The position numbers and the translations under genes were made by a program. A stretch of 64,000 bases of DNA from a bacterium BMS3Abin14 (lineage in GTDB: Bacteria; BMS3Abin14): contig BDTG01000046.1 in the NCBI GenBank assembly GCA_002897695.1, positions 61,431-125,430 of the forward strand, written 5' to 3'. Shown piece after piece: positions 52,298 to 61,397 of the stretch (positions are counted from its first letter, which is position 1; every line of letters starts with the position of its first letter). The notes beneath the pieces are model-generated. The model made no database searches. It was not told where the DNA came from and saw nothing but the letters and a program-made list of their open reading frames with translations.

Positions 52298-53272
52298 TCA
52301 GGGAAAGATCACCTCACTGATATCCTCTGCCCCGAGAAGGAGCATGGCCAGGCGGTCCAGGCCAACAGAGACACCGGCACAGGGAGCAAGGCGACCGACA
52401 GCCTCGATGAACTCCCTGTCAACCTCAAGACCCTCCACGCCATCTGCCGCGAGGGTTCCCCTGACCATCTCCATCCGTTTTTCCAGCTCCTCGCCGTCGG
52501 TAAGTTCCGAATATCCGTTGGCAAGCTCCAGACCGCCCATGAAGATTTCAAACCGCTCAAGTATTCCAGCACATCCGGGTTTAGGTCTCGCCATCGTCCC
52601 CAGAAAGTCGGGAAAGTCCTTAACGATTGTGGGGGCAGTCCTGCCGAGGTTCGGTTCAACGGCGTCAACGTAGAGGCGAAAGAAAAGCTCCTCGCGGCTG
52701 TCAGCCACAGAGCACCGGTATCCCCTCGACTTTAAGGCAGATGACATCTCCAGCGGGGTGAACGACTCGACCCCGGCGTAGGACCGAAAAGCATCAGCCA
52801 TGGTCAGCACCCGCCATGGCCCGTCAAGATCGAATTCCACTCCCGCCCTGTTGATGACCGGGGATCCAGAAACCGCCTTACACACCATACGGAAAACACA
52901 CATGGCATCCTCCATGGCAGCTTCGTAATCCGCTCCGCCCCGGTACCATTCCAGCATGTTGAATTCCCGCCTGTGCTGCAGAGTGGGTTCCTCGTCGCGG
53001 TAAACGGGGCAGATCTGGAAGATGCTTCCGGAACCGGCGGCCAGGAGCTTTTTCATTGAAAGCTCGGGAGATGTGTGCAGCCAACGGCGGCGCTGCTCCC
53101 CCGGGATCTTCACAGCAACCGGGACAGGACGGACGTTGGGGTCGAGATTGGGAAAAGGAAGGAGGGATGAGGTCGCAACCTCGATAAAACCTTCATTGTA
53201 AAAATAAGCCCTGGCGGTTTTTCGTATTTCCGCCAGGGCTTCAAGAGTTTGTCTCAGGTCCCTCCGGGTCAC
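52298..53272 (-). CDS. epmA: EF-P lysine ligase (lysyl-tRNA synthetase-like)
   Basis: 324 residues, a class II lysyl-tRNA synthetase catalytic core without the anticodon domain, as in EpmA/GenX, which attaches beta-lysine to EF-P. Motifs: LHTSPELSMKKLLAAGSGSI, PVYRDEEPTLQHRREFNMLE and the motif 3 region CAGVSVGLDRLAMLLLGAED. GTG start at 53272. EpmB is not in the window, so this could also ligate another lysine analogue; the fold assignment is sure. Confidence 0.9.
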   Translation of the reverse strand: MTRRDLRQTLEALAEIRKTARAYFYNEGFIEVATSSLLPFPNLDPNVRPVPVAVKIPGEQRRRWLHTSPELSMKKLLAAGSGSIFQICPVYRDEEPTLQHRREFNMLEWYRGGADYEAAMEDAMCVFRMVCKAVSGSPVINRAGVEFDLDGPWRVLTMADAFRSYAGVESFTPLEMSSALKSRGYRCSVADSREELFFRLYVDAVEPNLGRTAPTIVKDFPDFLGTMARPKPGCAGILERFEIFMGGLELANGYSELTDGEELEKRMEMVRGTLAADGVEGLEVDREFIEAVGRLAPCAGVSVGLDRLAMLLLGAEDISEVIFP

Positions 53273-53346
53273 TTAACGGTAAACCGAATAGGACACACGA
53301 CGCATTCGGGGTGATGGACCCCCTGCAAGTTCATCATGAACGCCTG

Positions 53347-54414
53347 CTACTTGCCGGCGGCGGAAGAACCACCGGCCGGGGCTGTCGCCCCTGAGGCGAG
53401 AGATTTTATTCCGTAGACCCTGATCAGGTCGTTGATGTCGGTAGTCTTCAGGTTAATGCCCCCATCAGAGACCGGAAGGAGGATAATCCTCTTTCCCTTC
53501 AGGGCCTCCGCAATCTTGAGCTTGACCAGCACATCTCCGCCCGGACCACCAAGGGCATCGTTCATGGCCTTGATTCCCTTGGCATCGGCCGTGCCCTCCA
53601 CCACGATCGCCTTGGCAATATGCTGCTGCTGCTCAAAATACGCATCGGACTGGAGCTTGGACTTTAAAAACTCGCCATCGGCCTGGGCAATGACCGTGTT
53701 CACTTCGCCCTGGGCGTCCTGAACCTTGCGAAGATAATTTTCCTGTGCCGCCCTCGCCTCGGCCTTGTTCTTCTCGGCAAGCTGCTCGGCTACCTTCCGG
53801 TCCTCGATAGCCTTCTGGTAGGCCGGGTTGAAACGATAGTTCTTGGTTGACACCTTCTCGACGATTACACCCCAGGGCTTGAGGATATCATTTAGGGCGC
53901 TCCGGGCTTCTTCCGCTTTCTCCTGCCTTTGCTCCGAGTTGTAGAACCCCTCGGTTTTCAACTCCCCGAAAATATCCCTGGGACGGCTGCGGGCAATGGT
54001 CCTGACGACGTTGTTCCTCAACAGGTCATCATTGGCGGCCACATTCTGCAGGATGTAGGGCGCTTTGGGGGGATCGATCCGGTATTGGATGATAACATCC
54101 AGGCTGATATCGTTCCCGTCAATGGTCTTGAAGAGCAGGTCGTCTCTGCTTCTTATGTCGCCGCTCCTGGGGTCATAGGTCATTTCCATGGTCTGGAGGT
54201 TAAGATCGAAGGTATTCCAGCCGTTGATTATGGGGAGGAAAAAGTAGGTCGAACCAGGAGCATAGTATTTCTGCTCCACCCCGCGTTTCTCAAACAGCCC
54301 AAACTTGACGGTCCTGACCCCGACCTCGGTCGGGCCGGTGGTATGCGGCCAGCAGCCGGTGGTCAAAAAGGACAACAGGAGTGTGGCTGCCAGCAGCCAT
54401 CGCATGGTTTTCAT
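53347..54414 (-). CDS. SPFH-domain (prohibitin/HflC-like) lipoprotein
   Basis: 355 residues. Signal peptide with lipobox LTTGC at about residue 21. SPFH region (TEVGVRTVKFGLF, LDVIIQYRIDPPKAPYIL, VRTIARSRPRDIFGEL), then a long helical stretch (AEQLAEKNKAEARAAQENYL) that drives oligomers, and a Gly/Ala/Pro tail. It overlaps its SPFH partner upstream by 4 bases (ATGA). A lipid-anchored SPFH protein is unusual: it would sit outside the inner membrane. Confidence 0.88.
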   Translation of the reverse strand: MKTMRWLLAATLLLSFLTTGCWPHTTGPTEVGVRTVKFGLFEKRGVEQKYYAPGSTYFFLPIINGWNTFDLNLQTMEMTYDPRSGDIRSRDDLLFKTIDGNDISLDVIIQYRIDPPKAPYILQNVAANDDLLRNNVVRTIARSRPRDIFGELKTEGFYNSEQRQEKAEEARSALNDILKPWGVIVEKVSTKNYRFNPAYQKAIEDRKVAEQLAEKNKAEARAAQENYLRKVQDAQGEVNTVIAQADGEFLKSKLQSDAYFEQQQHIAKAIVVEGTADAKGIKAMNDALGGPGGDVLVKLKIAEALKGKRIILLPVSDGGINLKTTDINDLIRVYGIKSLASGATAPAGGSSAAGK

Positions 54415-55538
54415 GGCCGCGCTCCCTTCCGGACCCCGAACATCTGAAGGGTCCTTTGCAGATCCAGCGGGTTGACTCCTTGCTTGCCGTCACTTGAAAG
54501 GACAATGAGGTCAAGCCCTTTGTATACCTCGGCCATGCTCAGCCCGACAAGCCGCTCGGACCCGGCACCTCTCAGCGCCGCATTTTTGAGGGCCGTCTTT
54601 CTGGCCTCGGCCAGCTTGACCTGCAGATCGCCTGCAGCGTGTTTGCTCCTGACATAGAGATCCCGCTCCGCGAGCCGCTTGACCTGGTAGGCATCCCCTT
54701 CCTGAAGCTTGACCTTGATATCCGCTTCCCCCTCGGCGATGACCTTTTTGACCTTGGCACCTTCTGCGGCCGCCTTCTTTTCCGCCTGGTTCTTGAAGAC
54801 CAGCTGATCCTGGAGTTTCTTCGCCTCTATATTCTTCTGGATTTCGTCGCTGTACCGAAAATAGCGCACCAGGACATCGTCAACCGCGATCCCCTTCGGC
54901 CGGAGTTCGGCATCCAGGATCTTCTGGGCCTTCAACGACTTCTCGTAACGCAGCGGACTATTGTAGAACTGCTCAGTGGAAAGCTCTCCCAGGGCCTGCC
55001 TGAGAACCGGCTCGGCCTTGGGGATGATGCCGTTATCCTCGAACATCGTGCCCGGACCCACCGTGGTGATGACCTTGTATGGATCAATAATATGGTAGAT
55101 AATGGCGAGATCAACGTCCACGAAAAACCCGTCGGATGTCTGAATATGCGCGGCCTTGGTGTAACGGTGCAGTCTGGTTGCCCTGGTCGGTGTATTGGTC
55201 ATCTCGAAGACCTGCAGATCCCTGGGAAAAAGGTACATCCTCTCAAAACCCATCGGCAGAACAAACTGCAGCCCGGTCTTGTATATCTTCTTCTGAATAC
55301 CCCGGCGAATCCCGATCTTTACCTCCTTGATCCCGTACTGGTTGGGCCCCACATAAACCAGGAGCATGTTGTAAGCCAGGCCCGCGAGAATGAGCAGCGC
55401 GAGTATGGACATGAGGATCTTCGATCCCTTTCCCTGCATCTTGAAGGCCGGGAGGTCGGGAAGCTTGAACTCCGGCTTTTTGAAGACTGGCGGCTGCCGG
55501 AAGGGCCCGTCGCCGCTATTGTTGTCCATCTGTCCCAT
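54411..55538 (-). CDS. SPFH-domain membrane protein (HflK/stomatin-like)
   Basis: 375 residues. Short proline-rich N-terminus, one membrane helix (ILMSILALLILAGLAYNMLL) and an SPFH domain (YVGPNQYGIKEVKIGIRRGI, FFVDVDLAIIYHIIDPYKVI, ALGELSTEQFYNSPLRYEK). A coiled, charged stretch rich in Lys/Glu/Ala follows. The pair with the downstream lipoprotein gene resembles an HflK-HflC-like complex but is not clearly orthologous. Function unknown. Confidence 0.87.
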   Translation of the reverse strand: MGQMDNNSGDGPFRQPPVFKKPEFKLPDLPAFKMQGKGSKILMSILALLILAGLAYNMLLVYVGPNQYGIKEVKIGIRRGIQKKIYKTGLQFVLPMGFERMYLFPRDLQVFEMTNTPTRATRLHRYTKAAHIQTSDGFFVDVDLAIIYHIIDPYKVITTVGPGTMFEDNGIIPKAEPVLRQALGELSTEQFYNSPLRYEKSLKAQKILDAELRPKGIAVDDVLVRYFRYSDEIQKNIEAKKLQDQLVFKNQAEKKAAAEGAKVKKVIAEGEADIKVKLQEGDAYQVKRLAERDLYVRSKHAAGDLQVKLAEARKTALKNAALRGAGSERLVGLSMAEVYKGLDLIVLSSDGKQGVNPLDLQRTLQMFGVRKGARP

Positions 55539-55669
55539 CGTTATCCTCCGGTCAGTCGCCTGCTTGTGCGATTCAATCCGGGGCGTTCCCCCGTTCAGCT
55601 TCTCCTCATAAATCGTTTGACGTGCGGATTGTAACCCCTATGGAATAGAATGTCACTTAGCTTTACACG

Positions 55670-55698
55670 TTGAAAGCGCCGGCGGAGAGAATTATACT
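55670..55698 (+). promoter_or_regulatory. Candidate promoter with predicted leaderless transcript
   Basis: TTGAAA, 17 bases, TATACT. The -10 ends 6 bases before the ATG at 55705, so transcription would start at or next to the start codon. Confidence 0.55.
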
Positions 55699-55704
55699 GC
55701 CCTC

Positions 55705-56358
55705 ATGTCTGCCATTCACAGCTTCGCGGCTCGTGTTCATCCGCTGATCAAGATTATTATCTTTTTTTTCTGCGCTGCGGTTCTGATCTTCTTTTCCGCC
55801 GATGCCGCCCTGGCAGACGATAGCGTCTATTCCCTCCTGCCGCCGGACATAGAGGTGGTACAATACAGATTGGGGGACATTGACGGAGATGGCCAGGAGG
55901 AGATGGGCCTGCTTTTCCGGTGGCACGAAAAGATGAACCTGACGGTTTTTAGAGCCGTAAACGGGAGGTGGGCCAGGTGGTGGGACCTTGGGGAACCATC
56001 TTCCCCGGGGAAGGGACGTTCCCTTCACTCCTTCGACATGGTCGACGCCAACGGTAACGGGTCGATCAATCTATCCCTGTATTTTTTATCCCCGGGTGGG
56101 GGAAGCATGGTCACCAGGATACTTGAACTAAGCCATGTTGCCGGTACCGGGCCTCATTTCGAAACGTTGCTTGAGGATAAAACAGTCCCCGCCGGCTACC
56201 CCATTTACGGAACCGAAAAGGGGAAACCCAGCGTAACCTTTCTCAATATGGGAGGAGAGTCCATTGACGGGACAAAGCGGCCAGGCTACAGGCGGGTCTA
56301 CTGCTGGAACGGTGCCAGGTTCGAAAAGTGCCGTGAAGTGAAGTGGGGCGCAGAGTGA
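55705..56358 (+). CDS. Secreted protein with FG-GAP-like calcium motif
   Basis: 217 residues. N-terminal signal with hydrophobic core IIIFFFCAAVLIFFSADAALA. Then YRLGDIDGDGQEEMGLLFRW, a DxDxDG calcium-type motif of FG-GAP/VCBS repeats, and SFDMVDANGNGSINLSLYF, a second one. The rest has beta-strand character. No Shine-Dalgarno is in place, but a promoter lies directly before the start. Function unknown. Confidence 0.7.
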   Translation: MSAIHSFAARVHPLIKIIIFFFCAAVLIFFSADAALADDSVYSLLPPDIEVVQYRLGDIDGDGQEEMGLLFRWHEKMNLTVFRAVNGRWARWWDLGEPSSPGKGRSLHSFDMVDANGNGSINLSLYFLSPGGGSMVTRILELSHVAGTGPHFETLLEDKTVPAGYPIYGTEKGKPSVTFLNMGGESIDGTKRPGYRRVYCWNGARFEKCREVKWGAE

Positions 56359-56708
56359 ACCGGGATCAAGAGCTAATTTAACACAGTGCAGCCCTTGGAA
56401 GGCTGCTCCACAGGGTTAATAAAGAGGGTTTCACCAACCTTCGCGTAAAGCTTCGGTTGGCAAGCAGAGGAGGGTTTGGGTTTTAAGCCGTAGGGCGCCA
56501 AGGCGCTGGGTTTCTCGCAGAGTACGCGGAGGAAGCAGAGAAGGGATTAGGGTAAATATTAAACCCTGGTTTATGATTTTCTCTGAGAGCTCTGCGTGCT
56601 TGAGCGAGTCTTAGCGAGCGGGCGAGAGAAAGGCTTTCGGTGAATTATCTTTTCCGTCCCTTGCCTGACGTGCCGTAACTCAAGCAAAGAAAGACGGCGC
56701 AAGAAGAT

Positions 56709-56970
56709 GTCATTGCGAGCGTCAAATAGGCCAATTCCTCATTCTTCCTCTCCCCCTTGGCGCGGCGAAGCTTTATGCGAAGACGGGTGGGGGGAGAGGA
56801 CCGAGGTGAGGGGAAAAGTGTTTTGAGGGGGTGCAAGCGAGAGCCACGCGGCAATCCCGGGCGATTTGTCGCGGCGAAGTTGGAAGAACGAAGACGGAAG
56901 CTGAGAGGGGCGTTGCGGCGACCTCCTGACGCCCACGGGATCGCTTCACTCAGACACGGTTCGCGATGAC
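56709..56970. repeat. Composite palindromic repeat element with inverted ends
   Basis: Ends are GTCATTGCGAGC (56709-56720) and GTTCGCGATGAC (56959-56970), imperfect inverted repeats. Inside lie GCGGCAATCCCGGGCG and a second nested inverted pair, CCTCTCCCCC (56747) and GGGGGGAGAGG (about 56790-56800). It occupies much of the 651-base gap 56359-57009. The remainder holds heptamer-like CGCAGAG debris near 56516-56543 and no gene. Confidence 0.5.
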
Positions 56971-57009
56971 TTCTCACCCTTGGAACCTGGAACAGGGGGG
57001 ATATCCAAC

Positions 57010-58833
57010 ATGAAAAAACCGTTGAAGATCGGGCTGTTTTCCCTGGGCACTATCGTCCTGCTGCTGATAGCTCTGACGGCCGCGCTACCCTGGTTTCTCA
57101 AGCTCGACGCAGTGAGGACCCTCACCGAGGAAAAGGCCACGGCTGCGCTTGGACGGCAGGTTTCCATCGGCGGCACCGGGTTTTCCCTCTGGACGGGCCC
57201 GAAGGTGCGCCTTGAAAACCTCACTATTGCCGAGTCCGGGGGCTTCGGGGATGAACCCTTCGCCCGATTGGGCTCCTTTGACCTTTCAGTCCGTTTCTGG
57301 CCGATCTTCGGCGGCAGGATAGAGATTGACCATATCATCGTGAACAACCCGGAAGTCCGGGTTCTCCGCAACTCCAGCGGAATGTGGAACTATGACGACA
57401 TAACAGCGAGATTCGCCAAAACGGGAGAAGAAAAAAAGGCTGTGCAGCCTTCCCCCGCGGAGAAGGGCGCGTCCACGATTCCAATCTCCTTTCTCGCCCG
57501 GGACATCCGGATCGTGGGGGCAAAAATCTACGTTTCGGACGCGACCAGTCAACGATTAAAACAGGGCCTTTCCCTCGAGGGGCTTAACGTCTCCCTTAAG
57601 GACGTATCCCTTGACAGGCCCATGGAAATTACCGCATCCGCCGGCCTGGGACGGGAAAAGCCCGACCTGAATTTCTCGGGCACTATTGGCCCCGTGGGTA
57701 AGGTTCCGGACCCGGGAAAGATCCCCCTTGATCTCGAACTCACTATCCCTCCGTTCGATCTGGCCAGGATTCCCGGACTCGTTGGGGATATCCCCTTGTC
57801 CCTTTCCGGAGACGTCTCCTTTAAGGGCAGCGTCAAAGGGACCATGGGGAAGGGCCTTGCCGCCCGCATGGATTTTTCCTCCTCGAACCTGGAGTTTGAT
57901 AGGAGACCCGCCCTTAAGGAGGCAGGAAAAGGCGCGAAAGAACCCCCTCCCGGCGCCGGGAAAAAATTTGAACCCATTAGGCCTCCCCCCATAACCGTTT
58001 CAGGGGGGATCAATGTAGCCAAAGGCAGGTTCGAAAAGATGGCCTTTACCGATCTGACGGCAACTCTCTCCCAGAAAGGCGCCCGCTTTAATCTCGACCG
58101 GATGTCCCTTTCCGCATTCAGCGGACGGCTGGAAGGCTCGGCGTGGGCCGATCTGGGCAAAGCCCCCATTGAATATGGATCAAAGATGAAGATGGACAAG
58201 GTCCAGATCAATGAGGCCGTTTCGGCATTTTCCAGCCTGGGAGGACTGCTTTTCGGTGAGGCCTCGTCGAATATCAGCCTTTCCGGAAAGGGGACGGAAT
58301 TTAAGGACATCAAGACCAGCCTCCTTGGCAATGGCACCCTTGAACTCGGTCCTGGAAGGCTGACGTCGGCTAACCTCATGGCTGGAGCGGCAGGGGCCGC
58401 ATCCCTCCTGGGCATGGGTTCCGATGGAAAGGAGACAAAGTTCGACGGGATGAACGCATCCTTCTCCGTAAAGGACGGGAAATTCAACTTCAGCAGGCTC
58501 GGCATCTCGACGAAGGGCTGGTCCATGAAAGGCTCCGGCGCCGTGGGCCTGGACCAGAGCCTGGCCCTTTCGACCAACATAACACTCTCCGAACCCACAG
58601 CATCGAAGATCCCGGAAAACAGTCCCCGGCTATTTCCCAGGAATAGCCGGGGACTCACCATTATCCCCCTGAAGGTCTCCGGGACGGTGACGTCGCCCAG
58701 GTTCGCCCTGGACACCGGAACGATGAAGGCGGCCGCCAGGGAACAGGCAAAACAGAAAGTACAAAAAAAGGTGGAGGGCCGGAAGGAAGAGCTGAAGGAA
58801 AAGCTCCGGGAGAAGCTGAAAAACCTTTTCTAG
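57010..58833 (+). CDS. AsmA-family protein
   Basis: 607 residues starting at ATG 57010 (MKKPLKIGLFSLGTIVLL); upstream codons are rejected because GGGGGG stands 7 bases before this ATG. N-terminal membrane anchor, then the AsmA region (LGRQVSIGGTGFSLWTGPKV, NPEVRVLRNSSGMWNYDDI), a long beta-rich middle, the conserved C-terminal block DKVQINEAVSAFS with SNISLSGKGTEFKDIKTSLL, and a Lys/Glu-rich basic helix at the end. AsmA-like proteins span the periplasm and bear on outer-membrane lipid or protein transfer. Confidence 0.88.
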   Translation: MKKPLKIGLFSLGTIVLLLIALTAALPWFLKLDAVRTLTEEKATAALGRQVSIGGTGFSLWTGPKVRLENLTIAESGGFGDEPFARLGSFDLSVRFWPIFGGRIEIDHIIVNNPEVRVLRNSSGMWNYDDITARFAKTGEEKKAVQPSPAEKGASTIPISFLARDIRIVGAKIYVSDATSQRLKQGLSLEGLNVSLKDVSLDRPMEITASAGLGREKPDLNFSGTIGPVGKVPDPGKIPLDLELTIPPFDLARIPGLVGDIPLSLSGDVSFKGSVKGTMGKGLAARMDFSSSNLEFDRRPALKEAGKGAKEPPPGAGKKFEPIRPPPITVSGGINVAKGRFEKMAFTDLTATLSQKGARFNLDRMSLSAFSGRLEGSAWADLGKAPIEYGSKMKMDKVQINEAVSAFSSLGGLLFGEASSNISLSGKGTEFKDIKTSLLGNGTLELGPGRLTSANLMAGAAGAASLLGMGSDGKETKFDGMNASFSVKDGKFNFSRLGISTKGWSMKGSGAVGLDQSLALSTNITLSEPTASKIPENSPRLFPRNSRGLTIIPLKVSGTVTSPRFALDTGTMKAAAREQAKQKVQKKVEGRKEELKEKLREKLKNLF

Positions 58834-58863
58834 ATTTTCACTGGTCTGAGGCTGCCCAGGTGT

Positions 58864-58887
58864 GGTATTATCCGCGGGTATTATCCG
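58864..58887. repeat. Direct repeat GGTATTATCCG, two copies
   Basis: Two 11-bp copies 13 bases apart in the gap upstream of the lipoprotein gene. Possible operator; could also be chance. Confidence 0.35.
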
Positions 58888-58933
58888 TTCCGTCAGGAAA
58901 AGTGTTTTGCCATGTATTGAGAAGGAGGGAAGA

Positions 58934-61243
58934 ATGAAGACGGTAAACGTGTGGAAAATCGAAAAACACTTATTCCCGGCTCTTTGCGTTCTGGGCCTGG
59001 CGGCCCTCATCGCAATGCCCCTGGGATGCGGCGGCGGGAGCAGCGGTCCCCCCGCCGGCCCGACCTACACGGTCGGAGGGAATGTAACCGGCCTGAGCGG
59101 CACCATTGTACTGCAAAACAATGGTGGGGATGATCTCACCGTATCTGTAGACAGTACTTTTACCTTTGCCACCGCTCTGGCAGACGGATCTTCTTACAAC
59201 ATTCTGATAGCACAACAGCCTTCTGGCCAGACCTGCACCGCAACAACCAATAGCGGGAATATATCAGCCGCCGACGTGACAGATGTAACCGTCACGTGCA
59301 GTACGACCTACACGGTCGGAGGGAATGTAACCGGCCTGAGCGGCACCGTTGTACTGCAAAACAACGGTGGGGATGACCTCACCGTATTTGTGGACGGTAC
59401 TTTTACCTTTGCCACCGCTCTGGCAGACGGGGCTGCTTACAACGTCCTGATATCACAACGACCTTCTGGCCAGACCTGCACCGCAACAACCAATAGCGGG
59501 AATATATCAGCCGCCGACGTGACAGATGTAACCGTCACGTGCAGCACAACCATCCCGCAGGTAACCAGTACGATCCCCGCCGACGGGGCTACCGGTGTAG
59601 CCACCACGGTACTGGCGGTGATCAACTTCAGCGAACCCATGGATACACTGAGCGTGATGGACAATCTCTCAGGTGTCTCCGGAACGAGCGACAAGACATG
59701 GGCCAACGGGGACGCTACATTGAACGTGGATTTTGCTCCAGCCCCGTTGGACACTAACACCACCTACACGATAACGATCTTTTCCAACGCCAAGGACAAG
59801 GAGGGGGACAAGCTGGCCTCCTCCGTAAGCTTTACTTTCTCCACCGGATCCACCCTCGCCACCGGGTCAATCTCCGGGACCATTTCGGACGATCCGCAGT
59901 CGGACTATGACAACAGCCTGGAAAACACCGTGGTCGCGGTGACAACAAACGACTTCATGGGCACGGGGGACAGTACCCCCATCGTGATCGTCCAGGCCGA
60001 TTCCGGCGGAGCCTTCACCGTCAACAACCTGGAGGACGGGACCTATTACATTGTGGCGGTCCAGGAGACGACGGGTAACGATGTTGATCCTTTCGACGGC
60101 GATTCCGTGGGGGTCTACAGGGACATTCTCGCTTATGCCTCATCCGCAGTGACAGTGACTGCCGGCGGCGCTGTAACCGGGAAAGACTTCTCCCTCTACG
60201 ACCCCGAGGCGATCACGGGTGAGCTGACCTACGCCGGCGCCGACACCGGGGATATGAGCGGGAACGTTCCCGATCTGTACGCCTACCTCGGGACTAGCAT
60301 CTTTGACGGAGACACCAGACTGACCTCGCATTTAATTTCCTCATCCGATTATTACTCATATCTCGGTACCACACTCTGGTCCTATTCCCTCAATCCCTTC
60401 GTGGATTCCAGCCTCAGCACTACCGGAATTCCCGAGGCCACCCTGGTAAACACCGGGCTTACATACATCCCGCCGGACAGCTACCATGTCATGGCCTACA
60501 TTCCCACCAATGTTGGTTCCAACGAAGCCGTAGGCTTCGCGCCTAACCTCGCCGTCATAGCCGACACCGGAGCCGACGCGCCAGGAACCGACATCGTCAT
60601 GTACGACGTCAACACCCTTTACGGCGAAGTCAGCGCTTCCGATATAAACACCAACTACTTGTATCAGGGTGCCACCGTGACACTCCTGGGGTGGCCTCTG
60701 ATGGCTCCCGTTTCCGACATCAACGGCAGTATCACCTATAACGCCGCCCCGGCAGGGGTTTCCGTCGCCATCCACGCGGAGCCGGACCCGGCGGACGCTG
60801 CCAGTTTCTACGCCTCCAATACCGCCTACGACATCTGGAGCCTTTCGGACTTCGCCACCGCCGGTACGGTGTACATAGATCTGCCGAGCAAAAACATGGT
60901 CGCCCAAATTGCTTCGCTATGCGGCCTTACCATAAATCCGGCCCAGACCATCGGCGGAGGCAGCATCGAGTCCACCGCCGGGACGGTCATCACAGGCGCC
61001 ACGGTTACCATAAGCGCCCCGAACACCCTGAAATACCTGAGTTCGGATATGTCTGCCTGCGGCGGCACGATCAGCAGCACCCAGAATGTCCAGGACGGGC
61101 CCCAGTTCATCTTCCAGGCCTCCGTTACGTCGAGCGGGATGGCCACCGTCTTTACGACACCTCCCTCGGGCTGGACCATCGACGATACGGTCATCCCTCT
61201 GCGGGCTGGGGAGATCACTGAAGTAGATATGGAAGCCTATTAG
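58934..61243 (+). CDS. Large Ig-like repeat lipoprotein
   Basis: 769 residues starting at ATG 58934, with AAGGAGG 5 bases upstream. Signal and lipobox AMPLGC are followed by a Gly/Ser linker, then two near-identical 81-residue modules (TVGGNVTGLSGT... and ...CTATTNSGNISAADVTDVTV), an SbsA-type Ig-like domain (VTSTIPADGATGVATTVLAV and NFSEPM), and a C-terminal half of weakly similar beta domains. It is an outer-membrane or surface protein of unknown role. A strong terminator follows. The gene at 63727 has a similar lipobox and Gly-rich start. Confidence 0.88.
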   Translation: MKTVNVWKIEKHLFPALCVLGLAALIAMPLGCGGGSSGPPAGPTYTVGGNVTGLSGTIVLQNNGGDDLTVSVDSTFTFATALADGSSYNILIAQQPSGQTCTATTNSGNISAADVTDVTVTCSTTYTVGGNVTGLSGTVVLQNNGGDDLTVFVDGTFTFATALADGAAYNVLISQRPSGQTCTATTNSGNISAADVTDVTVTCSTTIPQVTSTIPADGATGVATTVLAVINFSEPMDTLSVMDNLSGVSGTSDKTWANGDATLNVDFAPAPLDTNTTYTITIFSNAKDKEGDKLASSVSFTFSTGSTLATGSISGTISDDPQSDYDNSLENTVVAVTTNDFMGTGDSTPIVIVQADSGGAFTVNNLEDGTYYIVAVQETTGNDVDPFDGDSVGVYRDILAYASSAVTVTAGGAVTGKDFSLYDPEAITGELTYAGADTGDMSGNVPDLYAYLGTSIFDGDTRLTSHLISSSDYYSYLGTTLWSYSLNPFVDSSLSTTGIPEATLVNTGLTYIPPDSYHVMAYIPTNVGSNEAVGFAPNLAVIADTGADAPGTDIVMYDVNTLYGEVSASDINTNYLYQGATVTLLGWPLMAPVSDINGSITYNAAPAGVSVAIHAEPDPADAASFYASNTAYDIWSLSDFATAGTVYIDLPSKNMVAQIASLCGLTINPAQTIGGGSIESTAGTVITGATVTISAPNTLKYLSSDMSACGGTISSTQNVQDGPQFIFQASVTSSGMATVFTTPPSGWTIDDTVIPLRAGEITEVDMEAY
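59063..59548 (+). repeat. Two tandem 243-bp units inside the lipoprotein gene
   Basis: Period is 243 bases: ACCTACACGGTCGGAGGGAA recurs at 59063 and 59306. The units are in frame (81 codons) and nearly identical at DNA level, e.g. AATAGCGGGAATATATCAGC in both, pointing to a recent duplication. Confidence 0.9.
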
Positions 61244-61270
61244 CCCGGAACAGAGCGTTCTTTAACTTCA

Positions 61271-61306
61271 GAGGAGGCCGGCACGTGTGCCGGCCTCCTC
61301 GTTTTT
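61271..61306 (+). terminator. Rho-independent terminator after the lipoprotein gene
   Basis: GAGGAGGCCGGCAC and GTGCCGGCCTCCTC form an about 13-bp stem with a very small loop, followed by GTTTTT. Confidence 0.92.
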
Positions 61307-61397
61307 GATCCCACATACCACATTGATCTTCCCGAAAAGTCCGCCTGAACCTGTTCCCTCTACCGTGAGCCGTCCTATTCTGCTATCCTTCCTTTCC

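Noticed and set aside
56645-56977. 110-codon open frame in the repeat element
   Set aside because: It follows the inverted repeats and has biased low-complexity composition.
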